The position numbers were made by a program, and so were the translations under genes. A model generated the notes under the pieces. It saw only the letters and a list, made by a program, of their open reading frames with translations. It did no database searches and was not told the DNA's origin. From contig NZ_SAUN01000001.1 of assembly GCF_004011505.1 (NCBI RefSeq), positions 1,240,001 through 1,304,000 of the forward strand: a stretch of 64,000 nt of DNA, read 5' to 3'. The DNA comes from Nonomuraea polychroma. Its GTDB lineage: Bacteria > Actinomycetota > Actinomycetes > Streptosporangiales > Streptosporangiaceae. This document shows positions 33,292 to 41,671 of this stretch, piece by piece (the stretch's first letter is position 1; each line of letters starts with the position of its first letter).

Positions 33292-33301
33292 GGATATACC
33301 T
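33292..33301. promoter_or_regulatory. GntR-regulon operator, site 6 (weak)
   Basis: GGATATACCT keeps the core GATATACC of the other sites (33293-33300) and lies 12 bases before the oxidase ATG. Outer bases differ, so this is the least certain site. Confidence 0.4.
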
Positions 33302-33312
33302 GGAGCCCCTCT

Positions 33313-34416
33313 ATGATCGTCATCGTCGGTGCCGGACTGATGGGCGCGGCCACCGCCTGGGAGCTCGCCCGCCGCGGCATCGAGGTCACGCTGATCGAGG
33401 CGTACGAGATCGGGCACCGCAACGGCAGCTCACACGGCACGTCGCGGATCTTCCGCCGCGCCTACGCCGACCCGCTCTACGTCGAGCTGACCGGGCGGGC
33501 GGGGGAGTGCTGGCGCGAGCTGGAGGCGGACTCGGGCACGGCGTTGCTCCGCACGACCGGCGGCCTCGACTTCGGCGCGGGCCACGACCCCGAGGGCCTG
33601 GCGCGGGTGCTCGCCGTCGCCGGAGTGCCGCACGAGCTGCTGTCCGCGCGGGCGGCAGCAGAGCGCTGGCCTTACATCCGCTTCGACGGTCCGGTGTTGT
33701 TCCACCCCGAGGCCGGGGTGGTGGACGCGGACGCCACGGTGGCGGCGTGCGTGCGGCGGGCCGCCGAACTCGGCGCCGACGTGCGCACGAACACCCGCGT
33801 GACCGGCATCGACGTACGCGACGGCGTGCGGGTGTGCACGGACGACGGCGCGGAGCTTGCGGCGGACACGGTCGTGGTGGCGGCCGGGGCGTGGCTGCCC
33901 GAGCTGGCCGACGCCATCGGTGTGCCGCTCCGACTGCCGCCGCTGCGGGTCACGCAGCAGCAGGTGTTCCACTTCCGTCAGCGCGATCCCGGCCAGTCGT
34001 GGCCGACCCTGGTCGCCACGGACGACCTGGACGTGTACGGCCTGCCGTCGGGAGGCGACGGGGGAGCGGCGCCCGCCGTCAAGGTCGCGGAGCACCACGG
34101 CGGCACCCCCACCACCGCGAGCACCCGCGACGGCGTCGTGGACCCCGCCTCCCGGGCCGCCGTCTCCGCATGGGTGGACAAGCGGCTGCCCGGCCTCGAC
34201 CCCGTGCCCGTCGCCGAGGCCAGCTGCCTCTACACCGTCACGCCGGACGAGGACTTCATCCTGGATCGGGTCGGTCCCGTCGTGATGGTCTCGCCCTGCT
34301 CCGGGCATGGAGCCAAGTTCGCCCCGCTGATCGGCCGGATGGCCGCCGACCTGGCGCTCGGCCAGGCCGGCCCGCACCCGCGCTTCGCACTGCGCCGCAC
34401 CGAAGCCCCCAGTTAA
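33313..34416 (+). CDS. monomeric sarcosine oxidase-like flavoenzyme
   Basis: The 367-residue protein has the FAD dinucleotide motif G-A-G-L-M-G-A-A at the start, and the MSOX features S-C-L-Y-T-V-T-P-D-E (Cys305, matching the covalent FAD cysteine) and SPCSGHGAKFAPLIG. It oxidises a secondary or N-methyl amine, releasing an aldehyde and hydrogen peroxide, for example demethylating a side-chain fragment. ATG 33313 is preceded by TGGAG and starts right at the Rossmann motif. Its stop TAA overlaps the convergent TauE gene's stop in TTAA. Confidence 0.85.
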   Translation: MIVIVGAGLMGAATAWELARRGIEVTLIEAYEIGHRNGSSHGTSRIFRRAYADPLYVELTGRAGECWRELEADSGTALLRTTGGLDFGAGHDPEGLARVLAVAGVPHELLSARAAAERWPYIRFDGPVLFHPEAGVVDADATVAACVRRAAELGADVRTNTRVTGIDVRDGVRVCTDDGAELAADTVVVAAGAWLPELADAIGVPLRLPPLRVTQQQVFHFRQRDPGQSWPTLVATDDLDVYGLPSGGDGGAAPAVKVAEHHGGTPTTASTRDGVVDPASRAAVSAWVDKRLPGLDPVPVAEASCLYTVTPDEDFILDRVGPVVMVSPCSGHGAKFAPLIGRMAADLALGQAGPHPRFALRRTEAPS

Positions 34417-35258
34417 CGGTCGGTCACCGGATCACCAGTAGTCGAGTGCCGGGCCAGCTTGACCGCCGAGATCAGCAGGATGGCCGCCAGAAGAGGGATG
34501 AGCACCAGGTCGGGGACCACGCCGAGCAGCAGACCGCCCAGCAGGGCTCCGGCAATCGACCCCGCGACCATGATCCCCGTGAAACGCAGGTTGGCGCGGA
34601 GCACGGCAAAGCTGTCGTCACGGCTGTAACGGGCGAAGGCCACCAGCATCGTCGGCAGGGACACCAGCAACGACAGGCTGCCCGCGGTCTTGATGTCCAC
34701 GGCGTACAGCAGCACGATGGCGGGGATCAGCAGTTCGCCGCCGGCCACGCCCATGACGGCGGCGACCACACCGATGCCGAACCCGGCCACCACCCCGGCG
34801 ACCGCCTGCGCCGGACCGGGCAGCATCAGCGTGCCCACGGTGGCGGTGTGGGCGAGCACCAGGGCGCCGGCCATGGGCACCATCAGGGCGGCGAGCACTT
34901 TGTGCAGGGTGGCGCCGCGCATCCGCACCGCCCATGACGCTCCCGTCCACGCGCCCAGTAGGCTCCCGGCCAGCAGATTCGCCGCGACCGTCCAGTGCGC
35001 GCCCAGGTCGGCGAGCGGGACGGCGGCCAGCCGGGCGGGAATGGCGGCGAGCACCACGATCAAGCTCATCGCCTTGTTCACGATGACCGCCGGCAGCGCG
35101 GCGAACCCGAACAACGCGATCAGCAGCGGCAGCCGGAACTCCGCGCCGCCGAGGCCGATCATCCCGCCCAGCACGCCCACCGCCGTCCCGGCGGCGAACA
35201 CGAGCACCGGCGAGTGGGCCGCGCGGGCGGGGGCCGGTGCGGTTTTCTCCGACGTCAC
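34413..35258 (-). CDS. TauE/SafE-family membrane permease
   Basis: The 281-residue protein has about eight hydrophobic helices with two family repeats, VLGGMIGLGGAEFRLPLL and VVAAVMGVAGGELLIPAIV, typical of sulfite/sulfonate exporter-like TauE/SafE permeases. GTG 35258 was chosen because residues before it are not hydrophobic and not conserved. The substrate is unknown; organic acid or sulfur-anion export is usual. It is a single gene outside the GntR-type sites. Confidence 0.85.
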   Translation of the reverse strand: MTSEKTAPAPARAAHSPVLVFAAGTAVGVLGGMIGLGGAEFRLPLLIALFGFAALPAVIVNKAMSLIVVLAAIPARLAAVPLADLGAHWTVAANLLAGSLLGAWTGASWAVRMRGATLHKVLAALMVPMAGALVLAHTATVGTLMLPGPAQAVAGVVAGFGIGVVAAVMGVAGGELLIPAIVLLYAVDIKTAGSLSLLVSLPTMLVAFARYSRDDSFAVLRANLRFTGIMVAGSIAGALLGGLLLGVVPDLVLIPLLAAILLISAVKLARHSTTGDPVTDR

Positions 35259-35519
35259 GTGCCCTATGGTCCACCAGCGATCGGCCGGCTGCGAACGGCC
35301 GGCATCGGCCCGGCCCTGCTGCATCTCGAGCCAGGCACGCCGGGTCGTCCTGCTACCCGGCAACCCGTTCCCCGCCATACCCGTGCCAGCAGGCCGGCTG
35401 CACGACTCCGACTACGAGTAGCCTCGGCAGGTCGCTTCGCGGAGTAGGCGATTGTCGCCGACGCGATGGCTCCCGCTCTTTCGTCACTGTGGGTGCACGA
35501 ACCAGCGAAGGAGAACCCG

Positions 35520-35780
35520 ATGTCCACTCCGCAGGAGACCCTCACCGACATCCGTCAGGATGTGCCGGCCGTCGAGCCCGGAAAGATCGAACAGGGAGAG
35601 ATCGAACAGGGCGGCGGTGAGAAGACGAGGAAGAAGAGCGGGAAGCGCAAGGCCAGGCGGCTGGCGGCCAAGGGGCTGGCGTGGTTCGCGCTGATCGTCA
35701 CCGCACTGCTGGTGCTGGCCGAGCCGTGGTTGCTGCTGCCGGTGGCGGCCCTCGTGATCGCGCTGGCGCTGTGGGACTGA
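35520..35780 (+). CDS. small membrane protein upstream of the multicopper oxidase
   Basis: The 86-residue protein has an acidic N-terminus, a lysine/arginine-rich middle (KTRKKSGKRKARRLAAKG) and one or two C-terminal hydrophobic segments ending in W-D. GAAGGAGAA lies six bases before the ATG. It is five bases upstream of the multicopper oxidase gene, so the two are co-transcribed. It may assist membrane assembly of the oxidase; no known family is recognised. Confidence 0.7.
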   Translation: MSTPQETLTDIRQDVPAVEPGKIEQGEIEQGGGEKTRKKSGKRKARRLAAKGLAWFALIVTALLVLAEPWLLLPVAALVIALALWD

Positions 35781-35785
35781 CACCG

Positions 35786-37687
35786 ATGTTCGAGCCCCTC
35801 TTCCTCACTGACATGCTGCTGGCCCTCGCCGCGATCATCGCGGCGGTGGTCACCGGCGGGCTGGCGGGACGCCTGGCACGGCGCCCCGCCGGCCTGCGCC
35901 GGCTCCGCTTCGCGCTGTACGGCACTGCCACCCTGGTGGTCCTGCGCCTGGCGGTGGCCGTCCTGATCCTCACCGGCGGCCTGGCCCTGGCCGACTCGCG
36001 GCTGATCGTCCAGGTGCCGCTGGCGGTGCTGCCGATCGCCTGGGCCCTGATGGCTGTCCGCCGTCACGACCCCGTCATGGCCGCCCACGCCGCCGCGGGC
36101 GGGGTCCTGCTGTCGGGCGTGTGGTTGTTCATCCCCTTCGACCCGGTCATCCAGCTGATCGTCTCGGTGCCGGCCGTCGGGCTGTCCGCCCTCGTGGGCA
36201 GGTGGCGTACCGGCGGCTCACGACTGGCGCGCCTGCCGTGGGCGGCCGTCGTGTACCTGCTCGCCCCCGCCGTGGTCCTGGGCCTGTCCTACCAGGCCAA
36301 CGTCGCCGCCGCACACGCCGGCGGCCATCACGGCGGGTCGATGGACTGGGGGAGCGGCGCCATGCCGCACCACGCTGCCCAGGCCAGGTCCGTTGATCAG
36401 CTCACCGGCCCGCGCGACAAGACGCCGGACGCGCGCTTCACGCTCACCGCGGCGCGCGGCAAGGTGCGGCTCGGCTCGGGTCGCGAGATCGACGCACTGA
36501 CCTTCAACGGCAAGGCGCCAGGCCCCGAACTCCGCGTACGGCTGGGTTCGCTCGTCGAGGTGACCCTGATCAACACCGATGTCGAGGAGGGCGTGACCCT
36601 GCACTGGCACGGCGTCGACGTGCCCAACGCCGAGGACGGCGTGCCCGGCGTCACCCAGGAGGCCGTCCTGCCGGGAGGCCGGCACGTGTACCGGTTCGTC
36701 CCCGACCGTCCGGGCACGTTCTGGTACCACACCCACCGGGACGCCGCCGAGACCGTCGAGCGCGGGTTGTTCGGCGCCCTGATCGTGGAGAACCCCCAGC
36801 AGGCCGCCCACCAGGGGGTGGAGAAGACGGTGTTCACCCACCTGTGGCCGCGGGCGGAGGAGGCGATCGCCGCCTTCGGCACCGCCGACCGGCCCTCCAA
36901 TGAGGCCGTGGCCGCGGGGGAGCCGGTCCTGCTCAGGCTGATCAACAGCTCGGAGGAGCCGCACCGCATCCACGTCGGCGGCACGGCGTACACCGTGACC
37001 GCCATCGACGGCAACCCGATCCAGGGAGCGACACCGCTGACCGCCGGGACCGACCTCCTGCTGGCCGCAGGCGGACGATACGACCTCGCCTTCACCATGC
37101 CCCGGAGCACGGTGACGCTGTCCATCGACGTCAACGAGATCCCCAACACCGCGGCACTGGCCTTCAGCCCCGACGGCACGGCCCCGCCCGACACACTCGG
37201 CATGGGACCGCTGTTCGACCCGCTCACGTACGGCACCGCCGCCCCGGCCGGCGAAGACCGCTACGACCGCGCCTTCGACCTCAGACTGGACGACGGATTC
37301 GGCTTCGCCATGGGCCGGTTCAACTACGTCAGCAGCTCGATCAACGGGCGGCTCTACCCCGCCGTCCCCATGCTGATGGTGAGCGCGGGTGACCGCGTCA
37401 AGGTGCGCATCGCCAACCGCAGCCTCATCGACCACCCGATGCACCTGCACGGCCACCGGATTCGCGTCCTGTCACGCAACGGCGTGCCGGCCACGGGCAG
37501 CCCGTGGTGGACCGACACGCTCAACGTGGCTCCCGGCGAGGTGTTCGAGGTCGCCTTCACGGCCGGCAACCCCGGCATCTGGATGGACCACTGCCACAAC
37601 TTCAAGCACGGCTCGGAGGGCATGGTCATGCACCTCGGGTACGCGGGCGTCACCACCCCGTACACCGAGGACCGGATCCCCGAGTGA
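35786..37687 (+). CDS. membrane-anchored multicopper oxidase
   Basis: The 633-residue protein starts with about five transmembrane helices (residues about 1-180). A three-domain multicopper oxidase follows, with all four copper motifs: H-W-H-G (about 273), H-T-H (about 315), H-P-M-H-L-H-G-H (about 551) and H-C-H-x3-H-x4-M (about 601). All type 1, 2 and 3 ligands, including the axial Met, are present. A histidine-rich hinge (HAGGHHGGSMDWGSGAMPHH) joins the membrane part to the oxidase. It probably oxidises Cu(I) or phenols at the outer face of the membrane. Confidence 0.88.
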   Translation: MFEPLFLTDMLLALAAIIAAVVTGGLAGRLARRPAGLRRLRFALYGTATLVVLRLAVAVLILTGGLALADSRLIVQVPLAVLPIAWALMAVRRHDPVMAAHAAAGGVLLSGVWLFIPFDPVIQLIVSVPAVGLSALVGRWRTGGSRLARLPWAAVVYLLAPAVVLGLSYQANVAAAHAGGHHGGSMDWGSGAMPHHAAQARSVDQLTGPRDKTPDARFTLTAARGKVRLGSGREIDALTFNGKAPGPELRVRLGSLVEVTLINTDVEEGVTLHWHGVDVPNAEDGVPGVTQEAVLPGGRHVYRFVPDRPGTFWYHTHRDAAETVERGLFGALIVENPQQAAHQGVEKTVFTHLWPRAEEAIAAFGTADRPSNEAVAAGEPVLLRLINSSEEPHRIHVGGTAYTVTAIDGNPIQGATPLTAGTDLLLAAGGRYDLAFTMPRSTVTLSIDVNEIPNTAALAFSPDGTAPPDTLGMGPLFDPLTYGTAAPAGEDRYDRAFDLRLDDGFGFAMGRFNYVSSSINGRLYPAVPMLMVSAGDRVKVRIANRSLIDHPMHLHGHRIRVLSRNGVPATGSPWWTDTLNVAPGEVFEVAFTAGNPGIWMDHCHNFKHGSEGMVMHLGYAGVTTPYTEDRIPE

Positions 37688-37740
37688 CCGTCCGCCGCTG
37701 CCCACGCGCCTAGTTGTGTCAGCAGCGACCGCGGATCCGG

Positions 37741-37869
37741 CTCGCGCGAGCTCGCCTTCATCGACGCCGTCACCGAGACCAGGCCGAGGTGGAAGACCGG
37801 GTGCGCACCAACAAGGCCATGGGCCCGCGACATCTGCCCTCCAAGACGTAGAACGTCAACGTCGGCTGT
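37741..37869 (+). pseudogene. remnant of a transposase, IS1380-like
   Basis: The sequence reads ELAFIDAVTET, then shifts frame to AEVEDRVRTNKAMGPRHLPSKT, hits a TAG at 37849-37851 and continues N-V-N-V-G. The E-D-R-V-R-T...G-L-R-x-L-P pattern is typical of the catalytic-domain end of IS1380-type transposases. Frameshift and stop make it dead. No terminal inverted repeats are visible. Confidence 0.5.
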
Positions 37870-37951
37870 TGAAGATCAGCGCGCCTTGGCTTGGATGCGT
37901 GCATGCCCTAGGGCAGGCGCGGCTGAGAAGAGCGCCGCGCAGGCGGTGCGG

Positions 37952-39454
37952 TCAGTCGTCGTCCTCCTCCTCGGCGCCCTCACCGGCCAGGACCAGCCCG
38001 GAGCGGTTGAGGAACTGGGTGAGCGGGCCGTCGGCAAGCTTGCCCTCGCGCCGGGCCTCGGCCAGGTCCTTGCCCAGCTCCTGAATCTTCTCGCGGGCCT
38101 CCCGGGTTTTGCCTTCGACCAGCTTCTTGGCCGCTTCCCGGATCTTCTCGTGCGCCTTGCCGGCCACGTCACCGTCGATGCCGCCCTGGGCCTGCTGGGC
38201 GCTCACGGCCTGGTCGAGGGCGACCAGCCAGGTCCGTGGGTCGCGTGCGACCGGCCGCGTCGAAGTTCGGGTCGGCGAAGGGGTCGGCCGTACGGACGGC
38301 TTGGCGGTCGCCGGCGGCTGAGGCTGTTCCGACACGCGATCCGCATCGGAAGGCGTCGCCGACGGTGGCGCCGCGGCCTGATCCCCCGAGCCGGAGAACA
38401 CCGCCGTAGCGCCCAGCGTGATGACAGCGATGGCCGCGACGGCGGCGGCGACCTGGAGGAGCAGCCGCCGCCCGTCCGAGGAACCCGGCCCCGGCGGCGA
38501 TCCGGCGTTCAGAATGCCGGACGGCGGGGCGTCCAGGACACGAGTTTCTCGCGCCCGCGCGGCACCGGGCGGGGGCACCGGTGTCACCTGGGTCGGTTGA
38601 TGCGCGTGCCGCCCCCGGGCGCGGGCGGCGTGGGCGACGGCGCCGAAGACCTGGCGTACGTGCTCGGCGCCGGCCGGGCGGTCGGCGGGGTTCTTGGCGA
38701 GCATGGCCAAGATGAGCCGCTCCAGCTCGATCGGGATGTCCGGCCGCTGGTTGCCGGGCGGCGCGGGTGCGTGATGGACGTGCTGGTAGACCAGCTCGGC
38801 GGGGGAGCCGGTGAACGGCGGCCTGCCGCACAGTAGCTCGTAGGCCACGCAGCCCAGGGCGTAGATGTCGGTGGCGGCCTCCCCGCCCGAACCGTCGATC
38901 TGCTCGGGCGCGAGATAGGCGGGCGTGCCGATGATGGTGCCCACGGTGGTCAGCCTCGACGCCTCGGTGGCCATGTGCGCCAGACCGAAGTCGACCACCT
39001 TGAGTCTGCCGTCGGCGGTCAGGTGCAGATTGGCGGGCTTGACGTCGCGATGGACCACGCCCGCGCGGTGCGCGGCGTCCAGCCCGGCCGCGGCCTGACT
39101 GAGCAGATGACACGCCTCAGCGACCGGCAGCGGGCCGCGCACGGCCAGCTCGGCGGCCAGACTGCGACCGGTGAGCAACTCCATGACGAGGTAGCGCCGC
39201 TGCTCGTCCTGCCCGACGTCCAGCACGGTCACCACGTTGGGGTGCACGATCCGCGCCGCGGCTTTCGACTCGCGAGCGAACCGCTCGCCCGCGGCGATGC
39301 CACCCGTCAACGGATTCATGATCTTGACCGCGACGCCCACGTCCAGCCGCTGGTCGTGCCCTCGCCACACTTCGGCCATGCCGCCCTGGCCGATCAACTC
39401 GATCAACACATAGCGCCCGGCGATCATCGCGGGCGTCACATCCGGCATGTCCAC
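37952..39454 (-). CDS. Hanks-type serine/threonine protein kinase with a C-terminal extracellular domain
   Basis: The 500-residue kinase has the glycine loop G-Q-G-G-M-A, the ATP lysine K44, H-R-D-V-K-P-A-N (Asp137), D-F-G (155-157) and GTPAYLAPEQ. After a proline-rich juxtamembrane segment comes one transmembrane helix (about 331-353), a Thr/Pro-rich stalk and a charged, helical extracellular domain (about 410-500) ending in E-E-E-D-D-D. No PASTA repeats are present. The outer domain (KKLVEGKTREAREKIQELGK) looks like a coiled coil and may sense a protein or surface signal. Confidence 0.92.
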   Translation of the reverse strand: MDMPDVTPAMIAGRYVLIELIGQGGMAEVWRGHDQRLDVGVAVKIMNPLTGGIAAGERFARESKAAARIVHPNVVTVLDVGQDEQRRYLVMELLTGRSLAAELAVRGPLPVAEACHLLSQAAAGLDAAHRAGVVHRDVKPANLHLTADGRLKVVDFGLAHMATEASRLTTVGTIIGTPAYLAPEQIDGSGGEAATDIYALGCVAYELLCGRPPFTGSPAELVYQHVHHAPAPPGNQRPDIPIELERLILAMLAKNPADRPAGAEHVRQVFGAVAHAARARGRHAHQPTQVTPVPPPGAARARETRVLDAPPSGILNAGSPPGPGSSDGRRLLLQVAAAVAAIAVITLGATAVFSGSGDQAAAPPSATPSDADRVSEQPQPPATAKPSVRPTPSPTRTSTRPVARDPRTWLVALDQAVSAQQAQGGIDGDVAGKAHEKIREAAKKLVEGKTREAREKIQELGKDLAEARREGKLADGPLTQFLNRSGLVLAGEGAEEEDDD

Positions 39455-39780
39455 ACCAATCAGCTCAACTCTCGTTAACTGCGGGCAACCCTAGGGCATC
39501 CGTGCCCGCTGAGTAGTCGGCCAGTGCGGAAGTGTGACTGCTTGCCGAGCAGTGTCGAGGAAGGCGCCCGACCGTGGCACAGAGCCACTTCAACCGCCGC
39601 CTGCACGTCGGAAGCCGCCGGGAATCAACCACTCTTCGGCAGCCGCCGGCCAGGACTGGCCAGGAGTGCCCGAGGGCGGGCACGGCAGTGCGATCAAACC
39701 AGTCCGCCGGCCAGGAGGAAGATCGCCATCCCGTGAGTCAGAGCGGCGGCGATGTACATGGTGGCCGGCGTAGACGGGGA
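39455..39780. other. gap without a supported gene
   Basis: The 326 bases between the kinase start and the terminator at 39781 must hold the kinase promoter. No ORF has good codon bias with a ribosome binding site. A short hydrophobic frame on the minus strand (MYIAAALTHGMAIFLLAGGL near 39700-39765) may be a fragment of a lost membrane protein. Confidence 0.4.
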
Positions 39781-39809
39781 AGGGGCGGCCCGTTGGACGG
39801 GCCGCCCCT
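39781..39809 (-). terminator. terminator of the MFS/carotenoid oxygenase/SRPBCC operon
   Basis: A perfect 13-base-pair stem (AGGGGCGGCCCGT with its complement) closes on a TGG loop, 18 bases after the SRPBCC stop. It is symmetric and could work for both strands. Confidence 0.88.
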
Positions 39810-39827
39810 GCTGGGGGAGTGATGAGG

Positions 39828-40265
39828 TCAGGACTCGGCGGTCTTCTTGAGCAGCGCGAGCCAGGTGGTGAGCGACTGCTCCAGGGCCGCCCGCATGTTC
39901 TCGGCGTCGGCGCGGACCGGGTCGCCGTCCCAGGACTCCTCGGTGCGTACGTGAGTCCTGCCGTCGCGCTCCTCGAAGCTCCACTGGTGGATGCCCGTGA
40001 TGCCGTGGGCCGGGCCGCCCCACAGGATCCGGTGGGGCGCCTCGAGGATGTGCACGGTGGAGGCGATGTCCAGGCCGAACGTCGTCCAGTGGAAGGTCTC
40101 GCCGGGGGCGAGCGGGCCGGCGGCGCTGGCGGTGGTGATGTCGTGTTGCCAGCTCGGCCAGGCGGCGACGTCGGTGTGCAGGCTCCAGACCCGCTCGATG
40201 GGGGCGTCGATGGTGGTGTCGAGGCGGACGACGACGGGGGCTTCGGTGTCGATTGCGTTGATCAT
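39828..40265 (-). CDS. SRPBCC (START-like) family protein
   Basis: The 145-residue protein has the SRPBCC/polyketide cyclase fold: APIERVWSLHTDVAAWPSWQ, PLAPGETFHWTTFG and the long C-terminal helix MRAALEQSLTTWLALLKK. These domains bind hydrophobic ligands in a deep pocket. It is 12 bases downstream of the carotenoid oxygenase gene and may bind or process its apocarotenoid product, an inference from operon context. Confidence 0.85.
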   Translation of the reverse strand: MINAIDTEAPVVVRLDTTIDAPIERVWSLHTDVAAWPSWQHDITTASAAGPLAPGETFHWTTFGLDIASTVHILEAPHRILWGGPAHGITGIHQWSFEERDGRTHVRTEESWDGDPVRADAENMRAALEQSLTTWLALLKKTAES

Positions 40266-40277
40266 TTCGAAGGTTCC

Positions 40278-41633
40278 TTAGTGGTGGTCGGGGAGCCAGT
40301 TGCCGTGGATGCCCGCCGGTACGCGGCGGGGCAGCTCGACGGTCGCGATGGGGCCGCCGCGCAGGTCGGAGGCGTCGAGGATGAGAAGCTGGGAGGCGTT
40401 CGCGCGCAGGTCGCTGGTGATGGTGAGCAGGTAGCCGTCGTCCTCCGCCACGCCGTCCTCGGCGGGGACGAAGACGGCCTCGCCCGGCATCTGGTCGGGG
40501 GTGAAGCTGTGGAGGTGGCGTTCGCCGGTCGAGGTGTCGTACTTGACGACGGCGAAACGGTCCAGGCCCGCGCCGGGGAAGGCGACCGCGTAGCTGTAGC
40601 GGCTGGGCCGTCCCAGCACGGTCTCATTGATGGTGGGGAACTCGGTGACCAGGGCGTCCAGCGGCTCCTCGGTGGCGCGGCCGGTGGCCGGGTCGAGGAT
40701 CCAGCGGTGGTGCACCGAGCCGGCTTCGGGGGTGACGCCGTGGCCGGGGGCGCCGATCCACCACTTCCACGACGACTCCCAGGCCGACCGGTCGTACCGG
40801 GGGCCCTCGACGACGACGCGGCCGCGCTGGTCGGTGTAGGCGTTGGAGACGTGCAGCAGCGCGCCGGGCTCGACCTCGAACCAGGTGACCTCGGCCGGTC
40901 CTGAGCGGGGCATCACGCCGATGCGCGGCTGGTACGTGTCGCTCCACCGGTACGGGATGCCCGAGTGCTCCGCCATGTCGAACACCACGGGCAGGTCCAG
41001 CCAGATGACGTGGTCGGCGGTGATGGCGAAGTCGTGCATCAGCGACGGCCCCGCCCCGTCGATGACCTCGGCGCGGGTGATCTCCCCGGTGGGCGAGGCG
41101 ACGTAGAAGGTCAGGTACGGCGGGAACGGGCTGTAGCCGAAGAAGAACAGCTCGCCGGTGACCGGGTCCTCCTTGGGGTGGGCGGTCATCGCGGTGGTGA
41201 GCTTGCCACCGAAGTCGTACGGGCCCACGGTCTCCAGCTCGGCCGTGACCTCCCACGGCAGGTTGGCCTCCTGGAGCGCGAGGTACCGGCCGCCGTGGTG
41301 GATGATGTTGGTCCCGGCGGCGCTGACCTCGGGGTTCGTGCCGGTGAACGGGACACCGTCCAGGTAGGGGGTGCGTACCCACCGGTTGCGGTACCACTCG
41401 GCGCGCCCGCCGCTCAACCGCACGCCGTGGATCATGCCGGTGCCCTTGAACCAGTGGCTCGGGGTGACGCCCGGCTTGGGGTTGTGGCCGTTGCGGAAGT
41501 AACGGCCCTCCAGCTCCGGCGGGATCGCACCGTGGACGGTCAGCTCACGGGCGGTCGTCTCGTCGGCGACCGGCTCGTAGTGGCCGGCCAGGTACGGCTT
41601 GGCCAGGTCGACGCTCATCTTGTCGGAACTCAT
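40278..41633 (-). CDS. carotenoid cleavage oxygenase family enzyme
   Basis: The 451-residue protein belongs to the carotenoid oxygenase (RPE65/NCED) family. All four iron-binding histidines are visible in their motifs: TAHPKEDPVTGELFFFGYS, LMHDFAIT, LLHVSNAY and GIHGNWLPD at the very end. It cleaves a C=C bond in a carotenoid, apocarotenoid or stilbene-like compound with oxygen. GGAAAGG precedes the ATG at 41633. The ORF stays open upstream into the MFS gene in another frame, which is a shadow. It is the middle gene of a three-gene operon. Confidence 0.9.
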   Translation of the reverse strand: MSSDKMSVDLAKPYLAGHYEPVADETTARELTVHGAIPPELEGRYFRNGHNPKPGVTPSHWFKGTGMIHGVRLSGGRAEWYRNRWVRTPYLDGVPFTGTNPEVSAAGTNIIHHGGRYLALQEANLPWEVTAELETVGPYDFGGKLTTAMTAHPKEDPVTGELFFFGYSPFPPYLTFYVASPTGEITRAEVIDGAGPSLMHDFAITADHVIWLDLPVVFDMAEHSGIPYRWSDTYQPRIGVMPRSGPAEVTWFEVEPGALLHVSNAYTDQRGRVVVEGPRYDRSAWESSWKWWIGAPGHGVTPEAGSVHHRWILDPATGRATEEPLDALVTEFPTINETVLGRPSRYSYAVAFPGAGLDRFAVVKYDTSTGERHLHSFTPDQMPGEAVFVPAEDGVAEDDGYLLTITSDLRANASQLLILDASDLRGGPIATVELPRRVPAGIHGNWLPDHH

Positions 41634-41671
41634 GACGAACCTTTCCAGGATTTTCCAGGTGACAGAGGTGA

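Noticed and set aside
32790..33440. A 216-residue intact minus-strand gene
   Set aside because: Its first 75 residues overlap the sarcosine-oxidase-like gene antisense and match nothing. Only the C-terminal domain of a longer flavoprotein is present, so it is treated as a stump.
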